A stretch of 64,000 nt of DNA, taken from NCBI GenBank assembly GCA_023415635.1, contig JAEZJV010000079.1, positions 1 to 64,000 on the forward strand. Direction: 5' to 3'. Below the pieces are notes generated by a model. That model worked only from the letters and a program-made list of their open reading frames with translations, did no database searches and was not told where the DNA came from. Of the stretch, positions 51,455-59,750 are shown piece by piece. The first letter of the stretch is position 1, and each line of letters opens with the position of its first letter. The stretch is from Bacillota bacterium (GTDB lineage Bacteria; Bacillota; Clostridia; Lachnospirales; Lachnospiraceae). Made by a program: the position numbers and the translations under genes.

Positions 51455-52660
51455 TTGAGCATGGAATTTGAATTAACCAGACAACAGATTGAGGAGCTGG
51501 CAAAACAGTATGGAACACCACTCTATCTATATGATGAGAGGACCTTACGTACCCGATGCAGGGAGATGAAGCAACTGGTAAGCTATCCTCACTTTATGCC
51601 GAATTATTCAGCGAAAGCAAATTCAAATATCGAGCTATTAAAAATCATACGAAGCGAAGGCTTCTATGTGGATGCCATGTCTCCCGGGGAGATTGTTCAG
51701 GAGCTGGAAGCCGGATTTACTCCGGAGGAGATTTTATTTGTCTGTAATAATGTTTCGGTGGAGGAATTAACCTTTGCCATGGAACGAGGCATTACCATAA
51801 GTGTGGATTCCTTATCCCAGCTGGAGCTCTTCGGAAGGATTTTTTCCGGAGAACAGGTTGCAGTAAGATTGAATCCGGGAATCGGCACCGGTCATCATAA
51901 AAAGGTGATCACAGGGGGAAAGAGTAAGTTCGGAATTATGCTCTCGGAGCTTGATGAGATCAAAAGAATAGCTGCTCTGTATAAGCTGCATATTGTAGGG
52001 CTTAACATGCACATCGGATCACTTTTTCTGGAAGGCTCAACCTATCTGCAAGCAGGTACTGAGCTACTTAAAGCAGCCAAGGAATTTACTGAGCTTAAGT
52101 TTATCGATCTGGGCGGTGGGTTCGGTGTACCCTATCATGGAGAGGACAGATTGGATCTGGAGAGGATGTCTGAGGGTCTGGATAGACTGATCGGAGAGTT
52201 CCTGGAGGATTACCCGAATAAGGAGTTAAAATTTATAATTGAGCCTGGAAGATATGTGGTTGCGGAATGCGGGCTTCTGATCGGTAAAGTGAACAGTATC
52301 AAGGTGAATTACGGTGAAAAATATGTGGGAACCGATATCGGCCTGAATGTGCTTATGCGTCCTGTGCTGTACGATGCGTATCATGAGATTATCGTGTATC
52401 ATGAATCCGTGGAGGAGGAAGTGGTTACCATTGTCGGTAATATATGTGAGCCCGGCGATATCATCGCAAAGGACCGTTTGCTACCCAGCATGGCAGAGGG
52501 AGATTACATCGGTGTGAAGAATGCAGGTGCCTATGGTTATTCCATGAGCTCCAACTATAATGCAAGGCTTAGACCTGCAGAGGTTCTGCTAGGAGCTGAC
52601 CAAAGCATACGTCTAATAAGAAAGAGAGAGACCTTAGGGGAGCTGGCCAGACAGCTTTGA
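51455..52660 (+). CDS. lysA: Diaminopimelate decarboxylase
   Basis: The 401-residue fold-type III PLP enzyme has the lysine in PNYSAKANSNIELL (about residue 53), HIGSLF, the GGGFGVPY phosphate-binding loop, IIEPGRYVV and the C-terminal active-site Cys in NICEPGDIIAKD, then NAGAYGYSMSSNYN. The usual CESGD motif reads CEPGD. It makes lysine from meso-diaminopimelate. I use the TTG at 51455, eight bases after GGAGG; an ATG at 51461 is a near alternative. It follows the TrmB-type gene directly and ends at a long terminator. A related amino acid substrate is possible. Confidence 0.85.
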   Translation: MSMEFELTRQQIEELAKQYGTPLYLYDERTLRTRCREMKQLVSYPHFMPNYSAKANSNIELLKIIRSEGFYVDAMSPGEIVQELEAGFTPEEILFVCNNVSVEELTFAMERGITISVDSLSQLELFGRIFSGEQVAVRLNPGIGTGHHKKVITGGKSKFGIMLSELDEIKRIAALYKLHIVGLNMHIGSLFLEGSTYLQAGTELLKAAKEFTELKFIDLGGGFGVPYHGEDRLDLERMSEGLDRLIGEFLEDYPNKELKFIIEPGRYVVAECGLLIGKVNSIKVNYGEKYVGTDIGLNVLMRPVLYDAYHEIIVYHESVEEEVVTIVGNICEPGDIIAKDRLLPSMAEGDYIGVKNAGAYGYSMSSNYNARLRPAEVLLGADQSIRLIRKRETLGELARQL

Positions 52661-52755
52661 GCCTCAGGGATTTCGGATGGAAAACTTCGTACTTTCATAT
52701 GCAGAAAATACAGGTTGAATCAACAAGATGATACTCCTGTTTACGAAATGACAAG

Positions 52756-52825
52756 ACAGCCTGAGTATGATACCAATAACCTATTCTGCTATAGGTTATT
52801 GGTATCATACTCAGGCTGTTGTTTC
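52756..52825. terminator. Very long perfect hairpin between convergent lysA and glnB
   Basis: The arms 52756-52784 and 52791-52819 are complementary over 29 base pairs without mismatch, around TCTGCT. TTGTTTC follows on the plus strand and TTGTCA on the minus. It can serve both genes. Confidence 0.8.
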
Positions 52826-52841
52826 AGCATTCTATGAAATA

Positions 52842-53180
52842 CTAGATTGCACTGTCTCCATGTTCTTTGGTTCGAATACGAATACAGTCAATTACGTCGA
52901 CAATAAAGATCTTACCATCGCCTAACTCACCGGTGCCGACAGTATCAATGATGGCATTTACTACCTCATCAACTCTTTCGTCAGGAACTACAATCTTTAC
53001 TTCTATTTTGGGAAGAGTGTTTAATATAATTTCATTTCCGCGTACATATTCGGTAAAGCCGTATTGCTTGCCGCAGCCGAGTACCTGGTTAATGGTGAGG
53101 CCGTTGACCTTGATCCGCAGCATTTCTGATTTTAAAGCCTCCAATGCTTCCGGTCTGATAATTGCTTCGATTTTTTTCAT
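52842..53180 (-). CDS. glnB: P-II nitrogen regulatory protein, T-loop Tyr absent
   Basis: The 112-residue protein is a complete P-II: MKKIEAIIRPEALEALKSEM at the start, the T loop (about 37-55), and TGELGDGKIFIVDVIDCIRIRT with the ATP-binding B/C loops. In the T loop, where E. coli GlnB has the uridylylated Tyr51, this protein has Ile51 (TEYVRGNEI). Control by uridylylation is therefore not expected; effector binding (ATP/ADP, 2-oxoglutarate) remains possible. It follows amt by 21 bases, the standard amt-glnB pair, and probably blocks the ammonium channel. Confidence 0.95.
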   Translation of the reverse strand: MKKIEAIIRPEALEALKSEMLRIKVNGLTINQVLGCGKQYGFTEYVRGNEIILNTLPKIEVKIVVPDERVDEVVNAIIDTVGTGELGDGKIFIVDVIDCIRIRTKEHGDSAI

Positions 53181-53201
53181 GTCTTCATCAATCCTTTCTA
53201 A

Positions 53202-54449
53202 TTAATCCAAACCGTTAAATGCAGGGTAGGCCATCTCTCCATGTTCGGCAATATCAAGTCCCTGTGCTTCGCTCTTGGTCTCCACGCGGATACGCATGAA
53301 TATTTTCATAATTGTAAGTATAAGGAAGGTAGCAACTGCTGCAAGTACAATTGTTAATACAATACTGATGATTTGAGCAACAAACAGGTGGGTATCTCCG
53401 AAAAACAGGCCATCCCACTGTGCTGCAGAATTGATGGATTTCTGAGTAAATATACCGGTAGCAATACCGCCCCAGATACCGCCGACGCCGTGACATCCAA
53501 AAGCATCCAACGCATCATCATATTTAAAAATGGACTTTATTTTGGTCATTGTAAAATAGCAGATTGGACTTACTAAAGCACCAATAATAATGGAGGCCCA
53601 AATAGGTACAAAGCCTGCACCGGGAGTAATAGCAACAAGTCCGACGACAGCCCCGGTAGCAGCTCCAAGTGCTGTGGATTTTTTATGAATCAGCTTCTCA
53701 ACGAGCATCCAGGATAGTAAGGCTGCTGCTGCAGAGGTATTTGTGGTTAAGAGGGCATGGACAGCAAGGCCATCCGATGCAAGGGCACTACCACCGTTAA
53801 ATCCGAACCACCCAAACCATAGAAGACCCGCACCTAACACAACATAAGGTATATTATGAGGCTTGTAGGAGACAATTCCGTACTCTCTTCTCTTTCCAAG
53901 AAGGATACTAGCAACAAGACCGGATACACCGGAACTGATGTGTACAACATTTCCTCCGGCAAAATCTACACTTCCCAGGGACCGAATGAAGCCTCCATCA
54001 CCCCATACCATATGCGCCAGAGGATAATAAACCAGAATAGACCAGGCAATAATGAAGATTACCAATGCAGAGAAGCGCATTCTTCCTACCAGAGAACCGC
54101 AGATTAAAGCAGGGGTAATGATTGCGAACATCATCTGGAAGGCTGCAAATAAGGTCTCCGGAATTGTGCCGGAATAAGCTGCGTTAGGCTCGGCACCAAC
54201 ACCATTGAAGAAAGCATTACTTAAGCTTCCGATCACTCCGCCATGGTCGGTGCCAAAGGATAGGGAATAACCGACAGCGATCCATAAGAGGGAACCAATT
54301 CCACAGATAAAAAAGCAGGACATCATAGTATTAAGGACGTTCTTTCGTCTTTCCATACCTGCATAGAATAATGCTAATGCAGGTGTCATCAGGAAAACCA
54401 GTGTAGAGCACACAAGAATAAAGGCAGTATTTGCAAGATTGATTTCCAT
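53202..54449 (-). CDS. amt: Ammonium transporter
   Basis: The 415-residue protein has eleven TM helices and the Amt signatures: FYAGMERRKNVLNTMMSCF, LVYYPLAHMVWGDGGFI with the first pore His, GGNVVHISSGVSGL, and DAFGCHGVGGIWGGIATG with the second. It conducts ammonium inwards and is blocked by P-II proteins when nitrogen is ample. The glnB gene follows in the same unit. Upstream is a consensus promoter and a leader holding two stable hairpins, so expression is probably controlled after initiation too. Confidence 0.96.
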   Translation of the reverse strand: MEINLANTAFILVCSTLVFLMTPALALFYAGMERRKNVLNTMMSCFFICGIGSLLWIAVGYSLSFGTDHGGVIGSLSNAFFNGVGAEPNAAYSGTIPETLFAAFQMMFAIITPALICGSLVGRMRFSALVIFIIAWSILVYYPLAHMVWGDGGFIRSLGSVDFAGGNVVHISSGVSGLVASILLGKRREYGIVSYKPHNIPYVVLGAGLLWFGWFGFNGGSALASDGLAVHALLTTNTSAAAALLSWMLVEKLIHKKSTALGAATGAVVGLVAITPGAGFVPIWASIIIGALVSPICYFTMTKIKSIFKYDDALDAFGCHGVGGIWGGIATGIFTQKSINSAAQWDGLFFGDTHLFVAQIISIVLTIVLAAVATFLILTIMKIFMRIRVETKSEAQGLDIAEHGEMAYPAFNGLD

Positions 54450-54480
54450 AATTATAGCATCCCTTCATGATTTAATTTAT

Positions 54481-54528
54481 AAAGAGGTCACAGCATCCAT
54501 ACCTAGGAAGGAATGCTCTGACCTCTTT
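54481..54528 (-). promoter_or_regulatory. Leader hairpin 2 upstream of amt
   Basis: AAAGAGGTCA pairs with TGACCTCTTT over ten bases, with an inner AGCAT/ATGCT helix. On the minus strand it ends about 32 bases before the amt start codon. No clear T run follows, so a terminator role is unsure. Confidence 0.5.
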
Positions 54529-54560
54529 GTCAAATTGAAAAATATTCATAAAATAAAACA

Positions 54561-54597
54561 CGATTACTCAATTGGCCGCGGACCAATTGAGTAATCG
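54561..54597 (-). promoter_or_regulatory. Leader hairpin 1 upstream of amt, terminator-like
   Basis: CGATTACTCAATTGG pairs perfectly with CCAATTGAGTAATCG over 15 bases around a seven-base loop. On the minus strand it starts about 12 bases after the predicted transcription start and is followed by TGTTTTATTTTATG, so it could end transcription before amt. Confidence 0.55.
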
Positions 54598-54615
54598 CCT
54601 TTGATAATAAAGTGA

Positions 54616-54643
54616 ATTATACATGATAATTAAATATTGTCAA
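54616..54643 (-). promoter_or_regulatory. Consensus sigma-A promoter of amt-glnB
   Basis: Minus strand: perfect TTGACA (54643-54638), 16-base spacer, perfect TATAAT (54621-54616). Predicted start about 54609. Confidence 0.75.
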
Positions 54644-54737
54644 GAACTAATTATATATTTATTTCAACCTAATTCGACAATTTAACCTTTTATTCTTGTC
54701 CTGATTGGTATTGCCTTTGGAATTGGCTTTATAATAT

Positions 54738-54759
54738 GTAAAGCGGGATGTCCCCGCTT
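54738..54759 (-). terminator. Terminator of the CBS-domain gene
   Basis: AAGCGGG and CCCGCTT around a five-base loop, just after the stop codon on the minus strand; the following T run is short. Confidence 0.5.
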
Positions 54760-54760
54760 C

Positions 54761-55189
54761 TTATCGTATATTGGTTCCGGGCATGGAAATATTCTTCAGA
54801 GCATCCTCTGCACTGTTTTGGCAGGAAGGCTCTAAGGAGATATCACCGAGAGCAACAATGCCGATCAGACTGTTATCCTCAACGATGGGCAGACGTCTGA
54901 TCTGCCGGTCACTCATTAATCTGGCGGCATCATTGACATCCATTTCGGGGCTGCCAAAGACAACATCCTTTGTCATGACATCACCTACCTGGCGGTGGGC
55001 GGTATCTTCTCCGGTTGCGACACTTCTAACTGCGATATCACGGTCAGTGACAATACCGATGATCTTGTCCTGAGTACAGACAGGAATGGAACCGCAGTTA
55101 TACTGCTTCATCAGCTGAGCGGCACGCTCCAGAGAATCATCGGAACGCAGACAGGCAATATCCTTAGACATAATTTCTCTAACCTTCAA
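54761..55189 (-). CDS. Tandem CBS-domain protein
   Basis: The 142-residue protein is made of two CBS motifs (about 2-58 and 68-125): KVREIMSKDIACLRSDDSLERAAQLMKQYNCGSIPVCTQDKIIGIVTDRDIAVRSVA and VGDVMTKDVVFGSPEMDVNDAARLMSDRQIRRLPIVEDNSLIGIVALGDI. CBS pairs bind adenine nucleotides and usually regulate a partner. With no other domain, its target is unknown. I use TTG 55189, six bases after GGAGGTGA; a GTG at 55198 lies too close to that site. Monocistronic, divergent from the FG-GAP-like gene. Confidence 0.9.
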   Translation of the reverse strand: MKVREIMSKDIACLRSDDSLERAAQLMKQYNCGSIPVCTQDKIIGIVTDRDIAVRSVATGEDTAHRQVGDVMTKDVVFGSPEMDVNDAARLMSDRQIRRLPIVEDNSLIGIVALGDISLEPSCQNSAEDALKNISMPGTNIR

Positions 55190-55226
55190 AAAAATCACCT
55201 CCGGAAATAGCTTACCCTACTTGAGG

Positions 55227-55254
55227 ATTTTATATTATGTAATTTCATCATCAA
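55227..55254 (-). promoter_or_regulatory. Possible promoter of the CBS-domain gene
   Basis: Minus strand: TTGATG, 16-base spacer, TAAAAT, about 38 bases before the start codon. The rest of the gap to 55514 holds nothing I recognise. Confidence 0.35.
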
Positions 55255-55514
55255 TGTTCATATTCAGACAGTCAGTTATTGTTGTATTTATCAGGAACAG
55301 GATAGAACGGTTATATTTAACGAGTATGGATTTAACTCGAACGAAAGTTTAACAATACCATAATTCTAATCTTTAGTATTGTGTTTGAAATACGAAGTGT
55401 TATAATTTTTTTAACTACATGTTGTAAAGAAGGATAGGAATAAACTGGAGAATATGTATAAAACAGGAAGTCCTTGTTTATACTGAAAAAATAAAGGGTA
55501 AGGTGCAGGGAAGC

Positions 55515-56219
55515 ATGCGCAAAAGTAAATGGATATTCGGGATCCTCCTGTTGCTTGTCATAGCCGGATTGCGCTTAGGGATGAAGGAGGCTGCAATCGA
55601 TATGAAGCTGGCAAATTGCTTGATGGAGCAGGAAAGCCTTATTGATTATGCTACAGAGGGGCAGAAAGCCTATGCCATTGTCAGCAGTACCAATGACCAA
55701 GAATACGGTGATTACCTTATTGTATTTCATAAGAAGAATGGGGGCTATGAACGGGAATACAGCAATAATTTTTCTGACTTAAAGCCCTGGAAGCTGGAAT
55801 TAGCGGATATAGACGGAGACGGGAATACGGAGCTTCTGACAGGGGTGAGGAAAAAGACCCATTATGATCCGGTAGAAAAGAACAGGCTATTTGTATTCAA
55901 TTATATAGAGGGTAAGCTGGTGAAGAAATGGACCGGATCGCAGATAGCCGGGACCTGGAAGGATTTTTATGTCGGCGACTATCTGCCGGTAAAGGGAGAC
56001 GAGGTCCTGTTTATTTCACAAACAGAGAATGGCAGAGAACGGCTTGGAATTTATTACTGGTTCAAATTTGGATTTCTATTACTTGCCCAAAGTGAGGGAT
56101 ATGAGACCATCGAAGGCATACGGCTTACCGATGAAGGACAATTACAGATGATTTACAGCAAGGCTAAGAAAGAATGGATTGACCTGGTTGTGAAGAACGG
56201 AAAAATAACTAGTAAATAA
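55515..56219 (+). CDS. Membrane-anchored FG-GAP/VCBS-like repeat protein
   Basis: The 234-residue protein starts with a short basic head and one hydrophobic helix (residues 6-22), either a signal anchor or signal peptide. Beta-rich sequence follows, with LADIDGDGNTELLTGVRK (DxDGDG, a calcium-type loop of integrin-like FG-GAP repeats) near residue 96 and a possible weaker repeat at VGDYLPVKGDEVLF. It acts outside the membrane, perhaps as a binding protein. I start at ATG 55515 after AGGGAA; GTG 55503 is possible. It lies 44 bases before the DUF3160 lipoprotein gene, so they are likely partners. Confidence 0.7.
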   Translation: MRKSKWIFGILLLLVIAGLRLGMKEAAIDMKLANCLMEQESLIDYATEGQKAYAIVSSTNDQEYGDYLIVFHKKNGGYEREYSNNFSDLKPWKLELADIDGDGNTELLTGVRKKTHYDPVEKNRLFVFNYIEGKLVKKWTGSQIAGTWKDFYVGDYLPVKGDEVLFISQTENGRERLGIYYWFKFGFLLLAQSEGYETIEGIRLTDEGQLQMIYSKAKKEWIDLVVKNGKITSK

Positions 56220-56263
56220 GGGAAGGGCAGAACCTTCCTATACAGCAGAAATGGAGGAAAAGA

Positions 56264-58600
56264 ATGAAAAGAATGAAATGTATATGTGCAGTGCTACTGT
56301 GCATTTGCCTTGTGATGACCGGTTGTCGAAATAAAGCAGGCAGCGATCAGCAAAATAATCTTGATTCGAAAAAAACAACGGAGGAACAAACGGAGCTTGT
56401 GAAAAAGCCTACAGTAACTCCGTTTACGACCGATGCTCAGGAGGATTTACAGACCCTAAATTCCGGAATGCTATATCTTGACACCGACTGGACGGACGTA
56501 AAGACCATAAAGCCCTTCAAATCCTCTTATACTGCATCAGAGGCAGCGGCGAACGTAAAAGCTTATACAGTTGCCAATGATTTATCCAATGTAGAGAACA
56601 TCAACCAGTTTGCAGGATTTACCAAAGAGCAAATTAAGCTGCTGGCAAGAAACGGCTTTGTTGTGCTTCCAACGACGAGTACCAAGATGTATTATACTTA
56701 TGATAGCAACGAATACAGCGGAGTACCTAATTTTATATCCTCAGACAGTGTATTGCATTTATATCATCTCTTTTATGATAAATCTCTGATCAATGTCGAA
56801 TCCAACTACCTCTATGAAGATTTAGACCTACTGACGAAGCAGATGCTGAGTAATTCCCTCGTTCTGTTAGCACAGCTGAAGGATGAGAAAATGATCGAAC
56901 TGCAGAAGGATAATGTAGTTTATTTCCTAGTAGCCAGAATGCTGATGCTGAATTCTACTGAGATTTCAATGGAGGTTGACGATGAGCTCATGACACTTGC
57001 AAAACAGGAGTATCAGCTGGCAACGGAGGCGAAAGCTTTTACGAAATCTCCCTTGGTAAAATCAGAGGTGGATTATACTATGTTTACTGTCAGAGGGCAT
57101 TATACGCGCACCGAGGAGCTGGGCAGATTCTTCCGTACCATGATGTGGTTTGGCATCTTTCCCTATACCTTCTATGATTTTGAGGGAGTTTATCAATATG
57201 ATAATGTGCTGCGTTCCCTATTAATCTCATATATGACCTTTGCCAAGAGCGATACCACCTGTAGTGCCGAGCTTTGGAGCAACATCTATCTACCGACCTC
57301 CGAGTATGTAGGCTTATCGGATGATATCAATGTCTTCACGATGAACGAGCTTCGACAAAAGGTATTTCAGGATGTTACAAATCCCGATACCTTTAATGAT
57401 GATGTATACTATGACGGATTGCTGGAAGCTGTGAAGGCACTTCCGGAACCTCAGATTCAGGGAAAGATGATAGAGCATGAAGCTGCGACCGGTAAACAGT
57501 TCCGTTTCATGGGGCAGCGCTATGTGCTGGATAGTGACATTCTTCAGGATATGGTGGTTCCTATCCTCCGGGATTTACCGAGTGCGCTGGATCTGATGGG
57601 AGTTCTGGGAAGCCGGGCAGCGGAGGACCTGCAGAAGAACGTATATAAGCCTCAGAACAAGTGGCCTGATTATACAAAATATTATGAAGAATGGAAGGAC
57701 ACTGTCGCAGGTCTGACACCGGAATACTGGGGTACGAATCTCTATACCGGATGGCTTTGGACACTTCAGGAAGCCTTGAAGGAGTATCCTTCGGGTTCGG
57801 GAATGCCGTTCTTTATGATGAATGATGCCTGGAATAAAAAATCCTTAAATACCGCAATCGGCAGCTATACAGAATTGAAGCATGATACGGTGCTCTATGG
57901 AAAACAGGCCATGGCGGAGGGGGGTGGACCGCTAGATTATGTTAAATCCCATTACGTGGAGCCGAAGATAGAACTGTACGGAAAACTCTATTATCTGACG
58001 AATTATACCGTAACTGTACTGAAGGCCCGAGGGATGCTGAATGATCAAATCCTCAAGGGAGCTGAGGATTATATGGAATTATTACAGCTTTTAATTTCCT
58101 GCTCATCAAAGGAATTGAAGAATGAGCCTCTCAGCGAACAAGAAAATAAAGAACTGCTTCGTTATGGCGGTACTTTGGAGAATATATCACAAGCCTTCCT
58201 GAGCGGCATCGTTGATGCGGAGGAGGACTATCCAAATATCGAAATTTCTGATATGTTGGTATCAGATATCGCAACAGGAGCTAATCGGTATTTATCTCTC
58301 GGAACAGGTTATTTTGATGATATTTATGTAGTGGCACCAATTTTAGGAAAGTTATATCTATGCCGTGGTTCCGTATATTCCTCTTATGAATTCGCCAGTA
58401 ACGAGCGCTTGACAGACGAAAAATGGTGGAACTGGAACGGAATTAATATAGATTATCAGGAGTATGCAGATATTGTAGAGATTGGCGAGCCTACAGGGGA
58501 TCTACCAAAGCAGCAGGAATGGATAAAAGCTTTCAAATCCGATACGAATCAGGTATCAGTGAAAGCATTGGAGGTTGACTGGAATAAGCTGGAGGATTAA
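56264..58600 (+). CDS. DUF3160 lipoprotein
   Basis: The 778-residue protein has a lipoprotein signal (MKRMKCICAVLLCICLVMTGC, lipid Cys at 21), an Asn/Lys/Thr linker, and one large DUF3160 domain (about 100-760) with NFISSDSVLHLYHLFYDKSLI, MMWFGIFPYTFYDFEGVYQYDNVLRSLLI, RFMGQRYVLDSDI and VVAPILGKLYLCRGSVYSSYEFAS. It is anchored to the outer face of the membrane. The family is widespread among spore formers and archaea and has no proven function. GGAGG lies eight bases before ATG. It pairs with the FG-GAP-like gene upstream. Confidence 0.88.
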   Translation: MKRMKCICAVLLCICLVMTGCRNKAGSDQQNNLDSKKTTEEQTELVKKPTVTPFTTDAQEDLQTLNSGMLYLDTDWTDVKTIKPFKSSYTASEAAANVKAYTVANDLSNVENINQFAGFTKEQIKLLARNGFVVLPTTSTKMYYTYDSNEYSGVPNFISSDSVLHLYHLFYDKSLINVESNYLYEDLDLLTKQMLSNSLVLLAQLKDEKMIELQKDNVVYFLVARMLMLNSTEISMEVDDELMTLAKQEYQLATEAKAFTKSPLVKSEVDYTMFTVRGHYTRTEELGRFFRTMMWFGIFPYTFYDFEGVYQYDNVLRSLLISYMTFAKSDTTCSAELWSNIYLPTSEYVGLSDDINVFTMNELRQKVFQDVTNPDTFNDDVYYDGLLEAVKALPEPQIQGKMIEHEAATGKQFRFMGQRYVLDSDILQDMVVPILRDLPSALDLMGVLGSRAAEDLQKNVYKPQNKWPDYTKYYEEWKDTVAGLTPEYWGTNLYTGWLWTLQEALKEYPSGSGMPFFMMNDAWNKKSLNTAIGSYTELKHDTVLYGKQAMAEGGGPLDYVKSHYVEPKIELYGKLYYLTNYTVTVLKARGMLNDQILKGAEDYMELLQLLISCSSKELKNEPLSEQENKELLRYGGTLENISQAFLSGIVDAEEDYPNIEISDMLVSDIATGANRYLSLGTGYFDDIYVVAPILGKLYLCRGSVYSSYEFASNERLTDEKWWNWNGINIDYQEYADIVEIGEPTGDLPKQQEWIKAFKSDTNQVSVKALEVDWNKLED

Positions 58601-58623
58601 ATCCTGTTTTTGGGATGATGTAC

Positions 58624-58649
58624 TATAATAAAGAGGTCTAAGGACCTCT
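58624..58649 (+). promoter_or_regulatory. TATAAT with a palindrome upstream of the aldo/keto reductase gene
   Basis: TATAAT (58624-58629) is followed at once by AGAGGTC-TAAG-GACCTCT (58632-58649), a seven-base-pair inverted repeat at the expected start point. No good -35 is seen. It could be an operator or the 5' hairpin of the message. Confidence 0.4.
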
Positions 58650-58670
58650 ATGGGAAGGAAGGTTATACGC

Positions 58671-59678
58671 ATGCATCAGGTAGTACTTGGAAGGACAGAA
58701 ATTAAAGTAAATAAGAACGGCTTCGGTGCTTTGCCGATTCAGAGAATTAGCAGGGAAGAGGCTGTAAGCCTCCTAAGAAAAGCATATGACGGTGGAATTA
58801 CTTTTTTTGATACAGCAAGATTCTATACGGACAGTGAGGAAAAGCTTGGCTATGCTTTAAGCGAGGTCAGGAATAAGATATATATTGCATCCAAGACGAT
58901 GACTTCGGAGGTCAAGGAATTCTGGAAACAGCTTAAAACGACTCTTGAACAGCTAAGAACAGACTATCTGGACATCTATCAGTTTCATAACCCCGGTTTC
59001 TGCCCGAAGCCGGGGGACGGAACCGGCCTATACGAAGCAATGCTGGAGGCAAAGGAAAAAGGCATGATCCGTTTTATCGGAATTACGAATCATCGTCTGC
59101 CTGTTGCGATGGAGGCTGCAGAAACTGGCTTATATGATACGATTCAATTTCCCTTTAGCTATCTGGCAACGGAGAAGGAGATTGCGCTGGTGAAGCTCTG
59201 CAAAGAGAAGGAAATAGGCTTCCTTGCCATGAAAGCCCTGTCGGGAGGGCTAATTACGAATTCAGCAGCGGCCTATGCTTATTTGGCTCAATTCGAGAAT
59301 GTACTGCCTATCTGGGGAGTACAGAAGGAGGTGGAGCTTAAGGAATTCATTACATATAGCAAGGAACCGCCAGTATGGAATGATGAGCTTAAGGCTGTCA
59401 TAGAGAAAGACCGGAGGGAGCTGTCCTCCAATTTCTGCAGAGGCTGTGGTTATTGCCTCCCCTGTCCGGCGGGAATTGATATTCCGATGTCTGCAAGAAT
59501 GTCGTTGATGATCCGGAGAGCCCCGGTCTCAATTTATCTCAATGATTCCTGGAAGGAGAAGATGAGGCTGATTGATAATTGCATTCATTGCGACCATTGT
59601 AAAGAGCATTGTCCGTATGGTCTTGATACACCCTCACTGCTTCGGGATAATTGGGCTGCTTATAAGACCTTTATGTAG
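58671..59678 (+). CDS. Aldo/keto reductase with C-terminal ferredoxin-type domain
   Basis: The 335-residue protein has an AKR barrel (about 1-245) with TFFDTARFYTDSEEKLGYAL (Asp and Tyr), YIASKT (Lys) and DIYQFHNPG (His), and a C-terminal 4Fe-4S part: C256-x2-C-x2-C-x2-CP (FCRGCGYCLPCP) and CIHCDHCKEHCPYG. This fusion is common in anaerobes; the clusters may pass electrons to or from the NADPH site. The substrate is unknown. ATG 58671 follows GGAAGGAAGG by nine bases; ATG 58650 overlaps the palindrome and lacks a site. Confidence 0.9.
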   Translation: MHQVVLGRTEIKVNKNGFGALPIQRISREEAVSLLRKAYDGGITFFDTARFYTDSEEKLGYALSEVRNKIYIASKTMTSEVKEFWKQLKTTLEQLRTDYLDIYQFHNPGFCPKPGDGTGLYEAMLEAKEKGMIRFIGITNHRLPVAMEAAETGLYDTIQFPFSYLATEKEIALVKLCKEKEIGFLAMKALSGGLITNSAAAYAYLAQFENVLPIWGVQKEVELKEFITYSKEPPVWNDELKAVIEKDRRELSSNFCRGCGYCLPCPAGIDIPMSARMSLMIRRAPVSIYLNDSWKEKMRLIDNCIHCDHCKEHCPYGLDTPSLLRDNWAAYKTFM

Positions 59679-59750
59679 CTTCGAGGATAGCCTTCAGCAG
59701 ATGCCATTAGGCCTTTTTAAATGGAGGAAGTGCAGAAAGGAATAAATATA

